A stretch of 64,000 nucleotides of DNA from Blautia glucerasea (GCF_013304385.1 NZ_JAAITU010000003.1:1-64000); one strand, 5' to 3'; positions 16,094-25,229 are shown, counted from the first letter of the stretch. Numbers and translations are program-made. Notes: a model not told the origin generated them from the letters alone.

Positions 16094-16579
16094 ATGGCAA
16101 AAGAAACCAAAACAAATGCCATGCGGATGCTGGAGAGACAGAAGGTACCTTATCAGGCATTTACTTATGAATGCGATGATTTTATTGATGGTATCCATTG
16201 TGCAGATATGATCCAGGCACCTCATGAGCAGTCATTTAAAACACTGGTAATGGAAGGCAAGAGCGGTGGGTATTATGTATTTGTGGTTCCTATCGAAGCA
16301 GAAGTGGATCGTAAGTCTGCAGCCAGGGCAGTTGGCGAGAAGGCAGTGGATATGATCCATGTGAAGGACATCACAAAGATCACCGGCTATGTAAGAGGCG
16401 GATGCAGTCCTATCGGGATGAAGAAGCCCTATCCGGTGGTATTTGATCAGTCTGCCGGTGAGTTTCAGGAGATTTATATTAGTGGCGGCCGGATCGGTCT
16501 TACACTGAAAGCACCTTTGGAGGGACTTCTGAAAGTTACAGGAGGCAAGCTTGCTCCTATTACCATGCAAGGAGAATGA
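16094..16579 (+). CDS. ybaK: Cys-tRNA(Pro)/Cys-tRNA(Cys) deacylase
   Basis: The 161 residues match the YbaK/EbsC family, which clears Cys wrongly loaded on tRNA(Pro). Visible marks are the N-terminal NAMRMLERQKVPYQAFTY, the core lysine region EQSFKTLVMEGK, and GYVRGGCSPIGMKK, the conserved substrate loop. AGGAGG precedes the ATG. The gene starts 50 bp after the membrane-protein gene and may be read through from it, but its job is unrelated housekeeping. Confidence 0.9.
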   Translation: MAKETKTNAMRMLERQKVPYQAFTYECDDFIDGIHCADMIQAPHEQSFKTLVMEGKSGGYYVFVVPIEAEVDRKSAARAVGEKAVDMIHVKDITKITGYVRGGCSPIGMKKPYPVVFDQSAGEFQEIYISGGRIGLTLKAPLEGLLKVTGGKLAPITMQGE

Positions 16580-16619
16580 AAATCAAAACAGGCCTGTAAA
16601 AGGCAGCTAAGGAGGCAAA

Positions 16620-17456
16620 ATGAGAGAGAAGAAAGTATTTAAATGGTTTGCGGCAGCGCTGATAGCAGCAGCTGCGATCATCACAGCAACAGTACCTGCA
16701 TCAGCAGCCACAAGAAGAAGAGCTACTCTTACCATATCTGCAGGACAGACCTATCATGTGCTGAACAAAAGCATTGGCACCAACAAGATCACAGCCTATA
16801 CGGTTTATGTGACTCCGGCCAATACAAGGACCAGATACGATGCAGTGATCGCATCTTACCCAAGAGGCAAGAGCAGTCAGCCTACCGAGTATATGGTGCG
16901 CAGCACGAATAAGGGCGTTTATGTGAACAACGCAGCTGGTACATTTATCAAACAAAGTGCAGGCAGCAATTCAGGAATGCTTTCCTGTATCCGTGTTAAT
17001 CGGGGAAGTGTGACGATCCGTGTGGATTATACCACGCAGTCAGGCAAGGCGGGGATTTCTTTTGTGAGGCAGAGAGCATCCCACCGTCCGATGAAACTTG
17101 TGAAGGCAGCTAAGGGCAGAAGTGTGAACTTCACGATGACCGGCAGTAACCTTACAGGTGCTCCTGTGATTATGTCTGCAAAGAGAGGCACAGTTGCAAG
17201 ACGTACTCTTGGAAGCAACAATTCCTTTGAGCAGTACACTTTTGAGAATAGTGCAGTGGCTTACCGTGTATACTATAAGGGCAAGCTGATGAGTTCTTAC
17301 AGCCGAAACAAGGCATACACCAATACTTATTCCAGTCTTCGCTATCTGCTGATGAATGCACCGAAGCGTACAACCAACTGGATCCAGAGCGTGAATACAG
17401 CAATTAATTTCTTCTATCCATCTGATTATGTTGGAATGAAGGTTCAGGTAAGATGA
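16620..17456 (+). CDS. Secreted protein of unknown function
   Basis: The 278 residues begin with a clear signal peptide (MREKKVFKWFAAALIAAAAI to about residue 30, cut after ASA). The mature part is rich in Ser, Thr, Asn and basic residues, predicted mostly beta-strand, and has no domain I recognise. There is no sorting motif or membrane anchor, so it is likely released or loosely wall-bound. It follows ybaK by 40 bp with AAGGAGG before the ATG, and a strong terminator follows. Confidence 0.6.
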   Translation: MREKKVFKWFAAALIAAAAIITATVPASAATRRRATLTISAGQTYHVLNKSIGTNKITAYTVYVTPANTRTRYDAVIASYPRGKSSQPTEYMVRSTNKGVYVNNAAGTFIKQSAGSNSGMLSCIRVNRGSVTIRVDYTTQSGKAGISFVRQRASHRPMKLVKAAKGRSVNFTMTGSNLTGAPVIMSAKRGTVARRTLGSNNSFEQYTFENSAVAYRVYYKGKLMSSYSRNKAYTNTYSSLRYLLMNAPKRTTNWIQSVNTAINFFYPSDYVGMKVQVR

Positions 17457-17512
17457 GCATCATTGTATTAGGCTTTTGAAGATCCTGTCTGTATTATTAT
17501 ATGCTACATTAT

Positions 17513-17546
17513 AAAAGAGGAAGCTGCAGATGCAGTTTCCTCTTTT
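17513..17546 (+). terminator. Terminator between convergent genes
   Basis: A 16-bp stem (AAAAGAGGAA plus GCTGCA, pairing with TGCAGT plus TTCCTCTTTT, one G-T pair) with a two-base centre. It is nearly symmetric with A-run and T-run, so it can serve both the secreted protein gene and the ABC-F gene. Confidence 0.75.
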
Positions 17547-17597
17547 GTAATGTCAACATTGGTTTTGATATTGCAACTGTTAGTGCAGCTGGGCACA

Positions 17598-19238
17598 TCA
17601 GTTGTCAGATGCGTCCGCTTCATTCACAGTAAATACTTGGCGCTTTTTAGCCATTTCATCACTTGCCAGATATTCATCATAGGTAGTGATCTTGTCAATC
17701 AATGTACCATTTGGAAGGATTTCCATGATACGGTTGGCTGTAGTTTCTACGAACTGATGATCATGAGAAGTGAAAAGGATCACACCTGGGAATTTGATCA
17801 GTCCGTTATTCAGTGCAGTAATGGACTCCATATCCAGATGGTTGGTAGGCTCATCCAGAAGCAGGATATTGGCACCGGAGATCATCATTTTGGAAAGAAG
17901 GCAGCGAACCTTCTCACCACCAGAAAGAACACGGACACGTTTTACACCGTCTTCTCCTGGGAAAAGCATACGTCCAAGGAAGCCTCGGACATAGGTAGCG
18001 TCCTTGATCTCAGAATACTGGGTCAGCCAGTCCGTGATGGTCAGATCATTATCAAACTCCTGGGTATTATCCTTAGGGAAGTATGCCTGGGAGGTGGTAA
18101 TGCCCCATTTATAATTACCGGAATCAGGCTCCATCTCTCCGGTAAGGATCTTGAAGAATGTGGTGATAGCAAGCTCATTGGCACCTACAAAAGCCACTTT
18201 GTCATTGCGCCCAAGAGTAAAGGAGATGTTGTCAAGGATCTTTACACCGTCAATGGTCTTGGAAAGATTTTCTACCATTAGTACCTCATTACCGATCTCA
18301 CGATTTGGACGGAAGTCAATATATGGATACTTACGGCTGGAAGGACGCATATCATCCAGCTGGATTTTTTCAAGAGCACGTTTTCTGGAAGTAGCCTGTT
18401 TGGATTTGGAAGCATTAGCGCTGAAACGGGAAATAAATTCCTGCAGCTCTTTGATCTTTTCTTCTTTTTTCTTGTTTGCTTCTTTCATCTGCTTGATCAG
18501 CAGCTGGCTGGACTCAAACCAGAAATCATAGTTACCTGCATAAAGCTGGATTTTGCCATAATCAATGTCAGCAGTCTGGGTACACACTTTATTTAAGAAA
18601 TAACGGTCATGGGATACCACGATTACCGTATTATCAAAATTGATCAGGAATTCTTCCAGCCACTCAATAGCAGGAAGATCCAGGTGGTTGGTAGGCTCGT
18701 CAAGAAGCAGGATATCCGGATTACCAAACAGTGCCTGAGCAAGAAGAACTTTCACCTTCAGGCTTCCGTTCAGGTCAGCCATCTGTGAATAATGGTACTC
18801 TGTATCTACACCAAGTCCGTTCAACAGGGTAGCTGCTTCGGATTCTGCTTCCCAGCCATTCATTTCTGCAAATTCACCTTCCAGTTCGCTGGCACGGATA
18901 CCATCCTCATCTGTAAAGTCTTCCTTTGCATAAATGGCTTCTTTTTCTTTCATGATCTGATAAAGACGGGCGTTTCCCATGATTACAGTATCCAGTACAG
19001 GATAGGCATCATATTTGAAATGATCCTGCTGCAGGAAGGAAAGCCTCTGACCAGGTGTGATCACCACATCTCCTTTGGTGGGCTCCAGTTGTCCTGAAAG
19101 GATTTTAAGAAATGTGGATTTTCCTGCACCATTGGCACCAATCAGACCGTAACAGTTGCCTTCTGTGAATTTGATGTTTACATCTTCAAAAAGCGCTTTT
19201 TTTCCAACACGCAGTGTGATGTTATTTGCTGAAATCAT
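17598..19238 (-). CDS. ABC-F ATPase, YbiT/YkpA type, with one degenerate ATP site
   Basis: ABC-F proteins bind ribosomes in the E site and tune translation. The 546 residues hold two ATPase domains joined by a charged linker (about 240-320). Domain 1 has an intact Walker A (GANGAGKS, about 35-42) and Walker B (LLLDEPTNHLD) but a changed signature, LNGSLKVK instead of LSGGQKV. Domain 2 has an intact signature (LSGGEKV) and Walker B but a changed Walker A, GANELAITT, with Ile where lysine is expected. So the site formed by Walker A1 and signature 2 is intact, whereas the other is degenerate on both sides. No antibiotic-resistance assignment is warranted. Confidence 0.88.
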   Translation of the reverse strand: MISANNITLRVGKKALFEDVNIKFTEGNCYGLIGANGAGKSTFLKILSGQLEPTKGDVVITPGQRLSFLQQDHFKYDAYPVLDTVIMGNARLYQIMKEKEAIYAKEDFTDEDGIRASELEGEFAEMNGWEAESEAATLLNGLGVDTEYHYSQMADLNGSLKVKVLLAQALFGNPDILLLDEPTNHLDLPAIEWLEEFLINFDNTVIVVSHDRYFLNKVCTQTADIDYGKIQLYAGNYDFWFESSQLLIKQMKEANKKKEEKIKELQEFISRFSANASKSKQATSRKRALEKIQLDDMRPSSRKYPYIDFRPNREIGNEVLMVENLSKTIDGVKILDNISFTLGRNDKVAFVGANELAITTFFKILTGEMEPDSGNYKWGITTSQAYFPKDNTQEFDNDLTITDWLTQYSEIKDATYVRGFLGRMLFPGEDGVKRVRVLSGGEKVRCLLSKMMISGANILLLDEPTNHLDMESITALNNGLIKFPGVILFTSHDHQFVETTANRIMEILPNGTLIDKITTYDEYLASDEMAKKRQVFTVNEADASDN

Positions 19239-19349
19239 ATTTACCTCCGAATATAGTCGATTTGCTCACTGTTCTCTAGTATAGCCGATTTCCTTCCTAT
19301 CGTAAACTGTGAATTTTGTAAGAATTATTTTGGTTTTTCTATGCATTTC

Positions 19350-19378
19350 TTTACAAAAAAATAAACCACTGCTATAAT
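19350..19378 (+). promoter_or_regulatory. Promoter of aroK-ccdA
   Basis: TTTACA (19350-19355) and TATAAT (19373-19378) stand 17 bp apart, with TG one base before the -10 box (extended -10). The start codon is 55 bp downstream. Confidence 0.6.
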
Positions 19379-19432
19379 GTGTGAAAGCCTGACCTGGAAA
19401 ACAGGGTAATTTACGAACGGAGTTGATAAAAA

Positions 19433-19957
19433 ATGAAAACAGGACAGCTATATCTCACCGGGTTTATGGGGACTGGTAAAAGCACAGTGGCCAGATGCCT
19501 TTGCAGGTATTATAATATGAAGCAAATTGAGATGGATCGCCAGATCGAAGTGGAAGAAGGAATGAAGATATCCCAGATTTTTAAAGAGAAAGGGGAAGCG
19601 TATTTCCGCAAAAAAGAAACGGAATTTCTTGAGAAGATCCAGGATCAGGAAAATGTGGTGGTTTCCTGTGGAGGAGGAACAGTAATGCAGTCTCGAAATG
19701 TAGAGACCATGAAGAAAAATGGGAAAATAGTTCTTCTTACGGCTCAGCCGGAAACCATTTTAAGACGTGTGAAAAATAATCACGACCGCCCTCTTCTGGA
19801 AGGGAAAAAGTCCGTGGAGGCAATTAAAGAACTGATGGAAGCACGCCGCCCCAAATATGAGGCTGCTGCAGATTATCAGATAGCAACCGATGGAAAAAGT
19901 GACAGACAGATATGTGAGGAGATTATAAATGAATGGAATATTGGAAACCATAACTAA
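19433..19957 (+). CDS. aroK: Shikimate kinase
   Basis: It phosphorylates shikimate in aromatic amino acid synthesis. The 174 residues show the P-loop GFMGTGKS (10-17), the shikimate-binding aspartate in EMDRQIE (Asp35), YFRKKE (substrate arginine near 60), SCGGGTV (near 78-84) and the lid arginine in DRPLL near 120. Full length for the family. Its end overlaps the ccdA-like gene by 29 bp, so the two are translationally coupled although their functions are unrelated. Confidence 0.93.
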   Translation: MKTGQLYLTGFMGTGKSTVARCLCRYYNMKQIEMDRQIEVEEGMKISQIFKEKGEAYFRKKETEFLEKIQDQENVVVSCGGGTVMQSRNVETMKKNGKIVLLTAQPETILRRVKNNHDRPLLEGKKSVEAIKELMEARRPKYEAAADYQIATDGKSDRQICEEIINEWNIGNHN

Positions 19958-20618
19958 TTGTATGGCTGCAAGCTTCTGGGCTGCACCGCTTCTTGCCCTT
20001 GTGGCCGGGATCATTACATCCTTTACCCCCTGCTCCCTGGCAACTGTGCCTATGCTGCTTACCTGTGTAGGTGCTTCCAAGGCAAGCCCCGGGAAGGCAT
20101 TTAGGCTTTCTCTTGCTATGGCTGCAGGTATGGCAGTTACTTTTGGCGTATTTGGTTCTGTAGCCTCTGCAATCGGACATCATATGCATGAGGCAGGACA
20201 CTGGTGGGCAGTGCTTATGGGAATTTTGATGGTTCTTATGGCACTTCAGGTATTTGGCGTGGTGAATGTGATCCCTCATATCCATTTTGATGAACATACC
20301 ATGAAGAGAGGATATGCAGGAGCATTTCTCACAGGCGCTCTTGGAGGCTTGTTTGCTTCCCATTGTGCGATCCCGGTTATGGTGGCGCTTCTTGCACTTG
20401 TTGCGCGGCTTGGGAAAAGCACTGGCTGGGGGATCCTTCTTATGGTTTTATATGCACTTGGGCACAGCATTTTGCTCATCGCAGCAGGTACCAGTTACAG
20501 TTATGTAGAGAAGATGATGGAAAATCCAAAGTATGATACATGGAGTAAAAGAATCAGATATGTGTTGGGAACGGTCATATTATTTGTTGGTTTTGTGTTA
20601 ATTTTTGGAGAAAAATAA
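19929..20618 (+). CDS. CcdA/DsbD-like membrane thiol-disulfide transporter
   Basis: The 229 residues form about six membrane segments. Two cysteine motifs sit in segments 1 and 4: SFTPCSLATVPML near 35 and SHCAIPVMV near 140. This is the CcdA layout, in which the two cysteines pass electrons from cytoplasmic thioredoxin to the outside. No cytochrome c assembly genes are nearby, so the partner is unknown; redox upkeep of extracytoplasmic or Fe-S proteins is possible. A His-rich loop (HHMHEAGHWW) lies between the motifs. Confidence 0.8.
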   Translation: MNGILETITNCMAASFWAAPLLALVAGIITSFTPCSLATVPMLLTCVGASKASPGKAFRLSLAMAAGMAVTFGVFGSVASAIGHHMHEAGHWWAVLMGILMVLMALQVFGVVNVIPHIHFDEHTMKRGYAGAFLTGALGGLFASHCAIPVMVALLALVARLGKSTGWGILLMVLYALGHSILLIAAGTSYSYVEKMMENPKYDTWSKRIRYVLGTVILFVGFVLIFGEK

Positions 20619-20688
20619 AAAACCTTATAACTTTCATGAAAAAAATGACTTTTTTTTTAAAAAGCGTCAAATATATTTAGATATGTTG

Positions 20689-20717
20689 TTGAATTTTTCC
20701 TTTAAAGTTGTTATACT
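20689..20717 (+). promoter_or_regulatory. Promoter of the Rrf2 regulator gene
   Basis: TTGAAT (20689-20694) and TATACT (20712-20717) stand 17 bp apart, about 75 bp before the start codon. Confidence 0.55.
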
Positions 20718-20793
20718 CGATTTGTCAGGGAGGAAAAGACAACTAAGGATCAACAACTAGAATGCAAATGCTAAAGAGAGAGGTTATAAAGGT

Positions 20794-21204
20794 ATGTTTA
20801 TTACGAGAGAGTGTGACTATGCAGTAAGAGTCCTTCGGGCGCTTGCAGGAGAAACACGTTTAAGTGTGAATGAGATTTGTGACAGGGAAGCTATTACAGC
20901 TCCTTTTGCCTATAAAATTCTCAAAAAACTCCAGAAAGCCGGAATCGTAAAAGGTTTCAGAGGCGTCCATGGCGGTTATACTTTGAATAAAGATTTAGGT
21001 TCTCTGACTTTGTTTGAGGTATACTATGCGATTGATCCGGACATGTATATTATCGAATGCCTTAATCCGAAAAATGAATGTGTCCGTAATGGCCAGGACG
21101 GAAGTGTATGTTATATGCACAAAGAACTGGCAGAGATCCAGGATGAACTGTGGCGTCTGCTGAAAAGAAAGCCCCTTGACCAGGTCCTGGGACTGACAGA
21201 TTAA
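20794..21204 (+). CDS. Rrf2-family transcription regulator with three spaced cysteines
   Basis: The 136 residues start with the Rrf2 winged helix (ECDYAVRVLRALA, GIVKGFRGVHGGYTLNK). In the place where IscR and NsrR bind an Fe-S cluster there are Cys residues in IECLNPKNECVRNGQDGSVCY, spaced C-x6-C-x9-C, so a cluster-based redox sensor is likely. It stands directly upstream of nifJ in the same direction but with its own terminator between them. Control of the oxygen-sensitive PFOR or of the gene itself is a reasonable inference. GAGAGAGG precedes the ATG. Confidence 0.82.
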   Translation: MFITRECDYAVRVLRALAGETRLSVNEICDREAITAPFAYKILKKLQKAGIVKGFRGVHGGYTLNKDLGSLTLFEVYYAIDPDMYIIECLNPKNECVRNGQDGSVCYMHKELAEIQDELWRLLKRKPLDQVLGLTD

Positions 21205-21219
21205 AACATGAATAAGAAA

Positions 21220-21262
21220 CACCGGTATGCGGTCAGCCCCCGTTCACCGGTGCTTTTTTTCT
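21220..21262 (+). terminator. Terminator after the Rrf2 gene
   Basis: CACCGGT (21220-21226) pairs with ACCGGTG (21246-21252), followed by a T-rich run. It separates the regulator from nifJ. Confidence 0.65.
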
Positions 21263-21326
21263 TTCTTTTGTATCTTATAATATACAAAAAAAACAGAAAC
21301 TAAAATAGAAATATGAGAAATTGTAT

Positions 21327-21334
21327 GCTATAAT
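21327..21334 (+). promoter_or_regulatory. Extended -10 promoter of nifJ
   Basis: The TG of an extended -10 lies at 21326-21327, one base before a consensus TATAAT (21329-21334). No good -35 is seen at the right distance. The leader is about 70 nt and ends in AAGGAGGAAAG before the ATG, a ribosome site suited to a highly made protein. Confidence 0.5.
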
Positions 21335-21409
21335 AGTAAATGGAATTTTAGGCACTCAGATGTCTAGAAATAATATTTTTATAAATCTTTAAGGAGGAAA
21401 GATAAAACT

Positions 21410-24400
21410 ATGGCAAGAAAGATGAAAACCATGGATGGAAACCATGCAGCTGCTCATGCTTCATATGCATTTTCAGATGTAGCTGCTATCTATCCTATCA
21501 CTCCTTCATCTGTTATGGCTGAAGCCACTGATGAGTGGGCAACCCAGGGTAGAAAAAACATCTTCGGACAGGAAGTACAGGTAACTGAGATGCAGTCTGA
21601 GGCTGGTGCAGCAGGTGCTGTACACGGATCTCTGGCAGCAGGTGCCCTGACAACTACTTATACAGCTTCACAGGGTCTGTTGCTGATGATCCCTAACCTT
21701 TATAAAATCGCTGGTGAGCAGCTCCCGGGTGTATTCAATGTATCTGCCCGTGCACTTGCTTCTCACGCACTTTCTATTTTCGGAGATCATTCCGACGTTA
21801 TGGCCTGTCGTCAGACTGGTTGTGCAATGCTTTGCGAGTCTTCCGTACAGGAAGTTATGGACCTGACTCCTGTTGCACATCTTGCTGCAATCAAAGGCAA
21901 AGTTCCGTTTATCAACTTCTTCGATGGATTCCGTACTTCTCATGAGATCCAGAAGATCGAGACATGGGATTATGAAGACCTGAAGGATATGGCTGATATG
22001 GATGCTATCCAGGCATTCCGTGATCATGCTCTTAACCCGAACCATCCATGCCAGAGAGGTTCTGCTCAGAACCCGGATATCTTCTTCCAGGCAAGAGAGG
22101 CATGTAACCCATATTATGATGCACTTCCTGCAGTTGTTCAGGAGTACATGGACAAGGTTAATGCTAAGATCGGTACAGATTACAAGCTTTTCAACTACTA
22201 TGGAGCAGCTGATGCTGACCATGTGATTGTTGCTATGGGATCTGTAAATGATACAATCGAAGAGACTATCGATTACTTAACAGCAGCCGGCAGAAAAGTT
22301 GGTGTGATCAAAGTTCGTCTGTACAGACCATTTAGCGCACAGGCACTGGTTGATGCTATTCCTGAGACCGTTAAACAGATCACAGTTCTTGACAGAACAA
22401 AAGAGCCAGGCGCACTTGGCGAGCCACTGTACCTGGATGTTGTAGCTGCTCTTAAAGACAGCAAATTTGCAGGCGTTAAGATCTTCTCCGGACGTTATGG
22501 CCTTGGTTCTAAAGATACAACACCGGCTCAGATCGTTGCTGTTTATGACAATACAGAAAAAGAGAAATTCACAATCGGTATCGTAGATGATGTGACACAT
22601 CTTTCCCTTGAGACAGGTGCTCCTCTTGTTACTACACCAGAAGGAACAACTAACTGTAAGTTCTGGGGACTTGGTGCTGACGGTACTGTAGGTGCTAACA
22701 AGAACTCCATTAAGATCATTGGTGACAACACAGACATGTATGCTCAGGCATATTTTGACTATGACTCCAAGAAATCTGGTGGTGTTACCATGTCTCACCT
22801 GCGTTTTGGTAAGAAACCGATCAAATCCACTTACCTGATCCACAAAGCAGACTTTGTAGCATGCCACAATCCTTCCTATGTTAATAAATATAACATGGTT
22901 CAGGAGCTGGTTGACGGAGGTACATTCCTTCTTAACTGTGCATGGGATATGGAAGGACTTGAGAAACATCTTCCAGGACAGGTGAAAGCATTTATCGCTA
23001 ACCACAATATCAAATTCTACACCATCGATGGTGTGAAGATCGGTATTGAGACTGGCATGGGACCAACACGTATCAACACAATCCTTCAGTCTGCATTCTT
23101 CAAACTGACAGGTATCATTCCTGAGGATCAGGCAATCGATCTTATGAAAGCTGCTGCAAAGGCAACTTACGGACGTAAGGGTGATGATGTTGTTCAGAAG
23201 AACTGGGCAGCTATCGATGCTGGTGCAAAACAGGTTGTTGAGATCAAGGTTCCGGATAGCTGGAAAGATGCAGCAGATGAAGGCCTGCATATGACTCATG
23301 CTTCCGAAGGACGTCAGGAAGTTGTTGATTTCGTTAATAACATCCAGGCTAAAGTAAATGCACAGGAAGGTAATACACTGCCTGTATCTGCATTCAAAGA
23401 TTATGTTGACGGTACTACACCATCCGGTGCTGCTGCATACGAGAAACGTGGTATCGCTGTAAATATTCCTGTATGGAATCCAGAGAACTGTATTCAGTGT
23501 AACAGATGTGCATATGTTTGCCCGCACGCTGTTATCCGTCCGGTAGCTCTTACAGAGGAAGAAGCTGCAAATGCTCCTGAGGGAATCAAAACATTACCTA
23601 TGACAGGTATGAAAGAGTACAAGTTCACCATGACTGTTTCCGCACTTGACTGTACAGGATGTGGTTCCTGTGCAAACGTATGCCCTGGCAAGAAAGGTGC
23701 AAAAGCCCTTGCTATGGAGAATCTGGAAGCAAACATGGGAGAGCAGAAATACTTTGATTATGGAGTAACTCTTCCGGTTAAAGAAGATGTTATTGCGAAA
23801 TTCAAAGAGACAACTGTTAAGGGAAGCCAGTTCAAACAGCCTCTGCTTGAGTTCTCAGGCGCTTGTGCTGGATGTGGTGAGACACCTTACGCTAAATTGA
23901 TCACTCAGCTGTTTGGTGACAGAATGTACATTGCAAATGCTACAGGATGCTCCTCTATTTGGGGTAACTCTTCACCATCTACACCATATACTGTAAATGC
24001 CAAAGGACAGGGTCCTGCATGGGGCAACTCACTGTTCGAGGATAACGCAGAGTTCGGTTATGGTATGCTTCTTGCTCAGAAAGCTATCCGTGATGGCCTG
24101 AAAGCAAAAGTAGAAGATGTTGTAGCTAATGGCGACAACGCAGACGTTAAAGCTGCTGGCCAGGAATGGCTGGATACATTTGCATGTGGTGCTACTAACG
24201 GTGCAGCTACTGAGAAACTTGTAGCAGCTCTGGAAGCATGCGGATGTGACAAAGCGAAAGACATCCTTGCCCAGAAAGATTTCCTGGCTAAGAAATCCCA
24301 GTGGATCTTTGGTGGTGACGGATGGGCTTACGATATCGGATTTGGTGGTGTAGACCATGTACTTGCAAGCGGCCGTGACATCAATGTTATGGTATTCGAT

Positions 24401-24949
24401 ACAGAGGTTTACTCCAACACAGGCGGACAGTCTTCCAAGTCTACACCTACTGGTGCTATCGCTCAGTTCGCTGCAGGCGGTAAAGAGACAAAGAAGAAAG
24501 ATATGGCTTCTATCGCAATGAGCTATGGTTATGTATATGTTGCTCAGATTTCCATGGGCGCTGACTTCAACCAGGCAATCAAAGCAATCGCTGAGGCTGA
24601 GGCTTATCCGGGACCGTCTCTGATCATTGCATACGCTCCATGTATCAACCATGGTATCAAGAAGGGTATGGCAAAGGCTCAGACAGAGGAAGAGCTGGCT
24701 GTTAAGTGTGGATACTGGCATAACTTCCGCTTCAATCCGGCTGCAGAAGGCAACAAGTTCAGCCTTGATTCCAAAGCACCGGATATGACAGATTATCAGG
24801 GATTCCTGAATGGAGAGGTTCGTTACAACTCCTTACAGCGTCAGAATCCTGAGAAAGCTGCCAGACTGTTTGCTAAGAACCAGTCTGAAGCAGCAGCTAG
24901 ATATGAGTATCTGCAGAAGCTGATCACTCTGTACGGAACAGAGGAATAA
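21410..24949 (+). CDS. nifJ: Pyruvate:ferredoxin (flavodoxin) oxidoreductase
   Basis: This central fermentative enzyme turns pyruvate and CoA into acetyl-CoA, CO2 and reduced ferredoxin. The 1,179 residues are the full single-chain form: N-terminal pyruvate-binding domain (IYPITPSSVMAE near 25), CoA-binding middle domain, two 4Fe-4S clusters (CIQCNRCAYVCP near 690 and CTGCGSCANVCP near 750), and the thiamine-diphosphate domain with its own cluster cysteines (CAGCGETPY, ATGCSSIWG) and the GDGWAYDIG and NTGGQSSKS stretches. Codon use is strongly biased (ggt, cag, ctg, aaa), as expected of a very abundant protein. A 45-bp duplication covers its stop codon. Confidence 0.97.
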   Translation: MARKMKTMDGNHAAAHASYAFSDVAAIYPITPSSVMAEATDEWATQGRKNIFGQEVQVTEMQSEAGAAGAVHGSLAAGALTTTYTASQGLLLMIPNLYKIAGEQLPGVFNVSARALASHALSIFGDHSDVMACRQTGCAMLCESSVQEVMDLTPVAHLAAIKGKVPFINFFDGFRTSHEIQKIETWDYEDLKDMADMDAIQAFRDHALNPNHPCQRGSAQNPDIFFQAREACNPYYDALPAVVQEYMDKVNAKIGTDYKLFNYYGAADADHVIVAMGSVNDTIEETIDYLTAAGRKVGVIKVRLYRPFSAQALVDAIPETVKQITVLDRTKEPGALGEPLYLDVVAALKDSKFAGVKIFSGRYGLGSKDTTPAQIVAVYDNTEKEKFTIGIVDDVTHLSLETGAPLVTTPEGTTNCKFWGLGADGTVGANKNSIKIIGDNTDMYAQAYFDYDSKKSGGVTMSHLRFGKKPIKSTYLIHKADFVACHNPSYVNKYNMVQELVDGGTFLLNCAWDMEGLEKHLPGQVKAFIANHNIKFYTIDGVKIGIETGMGPTRINTILQSAFFKLTGIIPEDQAIDLMKAAAKATYGRKGDDVVQKNWAAIDAGAKQVVEIKVPDSWKDAADEGLHMTHASEGRQEVVDFVNNIQAKVNAQEGNTLPVSAFKDYVDGTTPSGAAAYEKRGIAVNIPVWNPENCIQCNRCAYVCPHAVIRPVALTEEEAANAPEGIKTLPMTGMKEYKFTMTVSALDCTGCGSCANVCPGKKGAKALAMENLEANMGEQKYFDYGVTLPVKEDVIAKFKETTVKGSQFKQPLLEFSGACAGCGETPYAKLITQLFGDRMYIANATGCSSIWGNSSPSTPYTVNAKGQGPAWGNSLFEDNAEFGYGMLLAQKAIRDGLKAKVEDVVANGDNADVKAAGQEWLDTFACGATNGAATEKLVAALEACGCDKAKDILAQKDFLAKKSQWIFGGDGWAYDIGFGGVDHVLASGRDINVMVFDTEVYSNTGGQSSKSTPTGAIAQFAAGGKETKKKDMASIAMSYGYVYVAQISMGADFNQAIKAIAEAEAYPGPSLIIAYAPCINHGIKKGMAKAQTEEELAVKCGYWHNFRFNPAAEGNKFSLDSKAPDMTDYQGFLNGEVRYNSLQRQNPEKAARLFAKNQSEAAARYEYLQKLITLYGTEE

Positions 24950-25029
24950 GATCCTCGGGTGGCAATACCCCGCAGTACAGATGAAGAGGAATGAAATCCT
25001 TGGGCGGCAGTAGCCGCAATATAAATAAA
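24941..25029. repeat. Tandem duplication spanning the nifJ stop codon
   Basis: Two imperfect 44-45 bp units (24941-24985 and 24986-25029) both begin GAGGAAT and carry AATCCT or GATCCT, then a G-rich and C-rich pair able to form a small hairpin (GGGTGGCAATACCCC in the first, GCGGCAGTAGCCGC in the second). The first unit contains the last two codons and the stop of nifJ; the second repeats that context with TGA. Confidence 0.6.
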
Positions 25030-25102
25030 TAGTATAAACATAAGGTTAGGTGCTTTTACTGCGCCACTCCAATATATGTTTATCGTGTCGTAGCATAAAG
25101 TG

Positions 25103-25152
25103 GACCTGCGGCACTGCCTGATGAAGGTGGTGCTGTGGGTCTTTCTTGTTTT
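25103..25152 (+). terminator. Terminator of nifJ
   Basis: A 16-pair stem (5' arm from 25103, 3' arm ending at 25141; several G-T pairs but no mismatch) encloses the loop TGATGAA and is followed by TTTCTTGTTTTT. It is an unusually long hairpin, fitting a heavily transcribed gene. Confidence 0.75.
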
Positions 25153-25229
25153 TGTGGATACAGTAAAATAATCATGGCAAATTTAAATATATTATTTGTT
25201 TTGGGTGCATTATGCAGAAAAAATATGTT

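Noticed and set aside
17598-19238. Antibiotic-resistance ABC-F (Vga, Msr, OptrA type)
   Set aside because: Linker and motifs are of the housekeeping YbiT/YkpA kind; nothing points to a resistance clade.
22277-23527. 416-codon open frame on the minus strand inside nifJ
   Set aside because: It is a reverse-strand shadow of the heavily biased nifJ codons; no ribosome site, and the peptide is Cys/Ser/Ile-rich without a domain.
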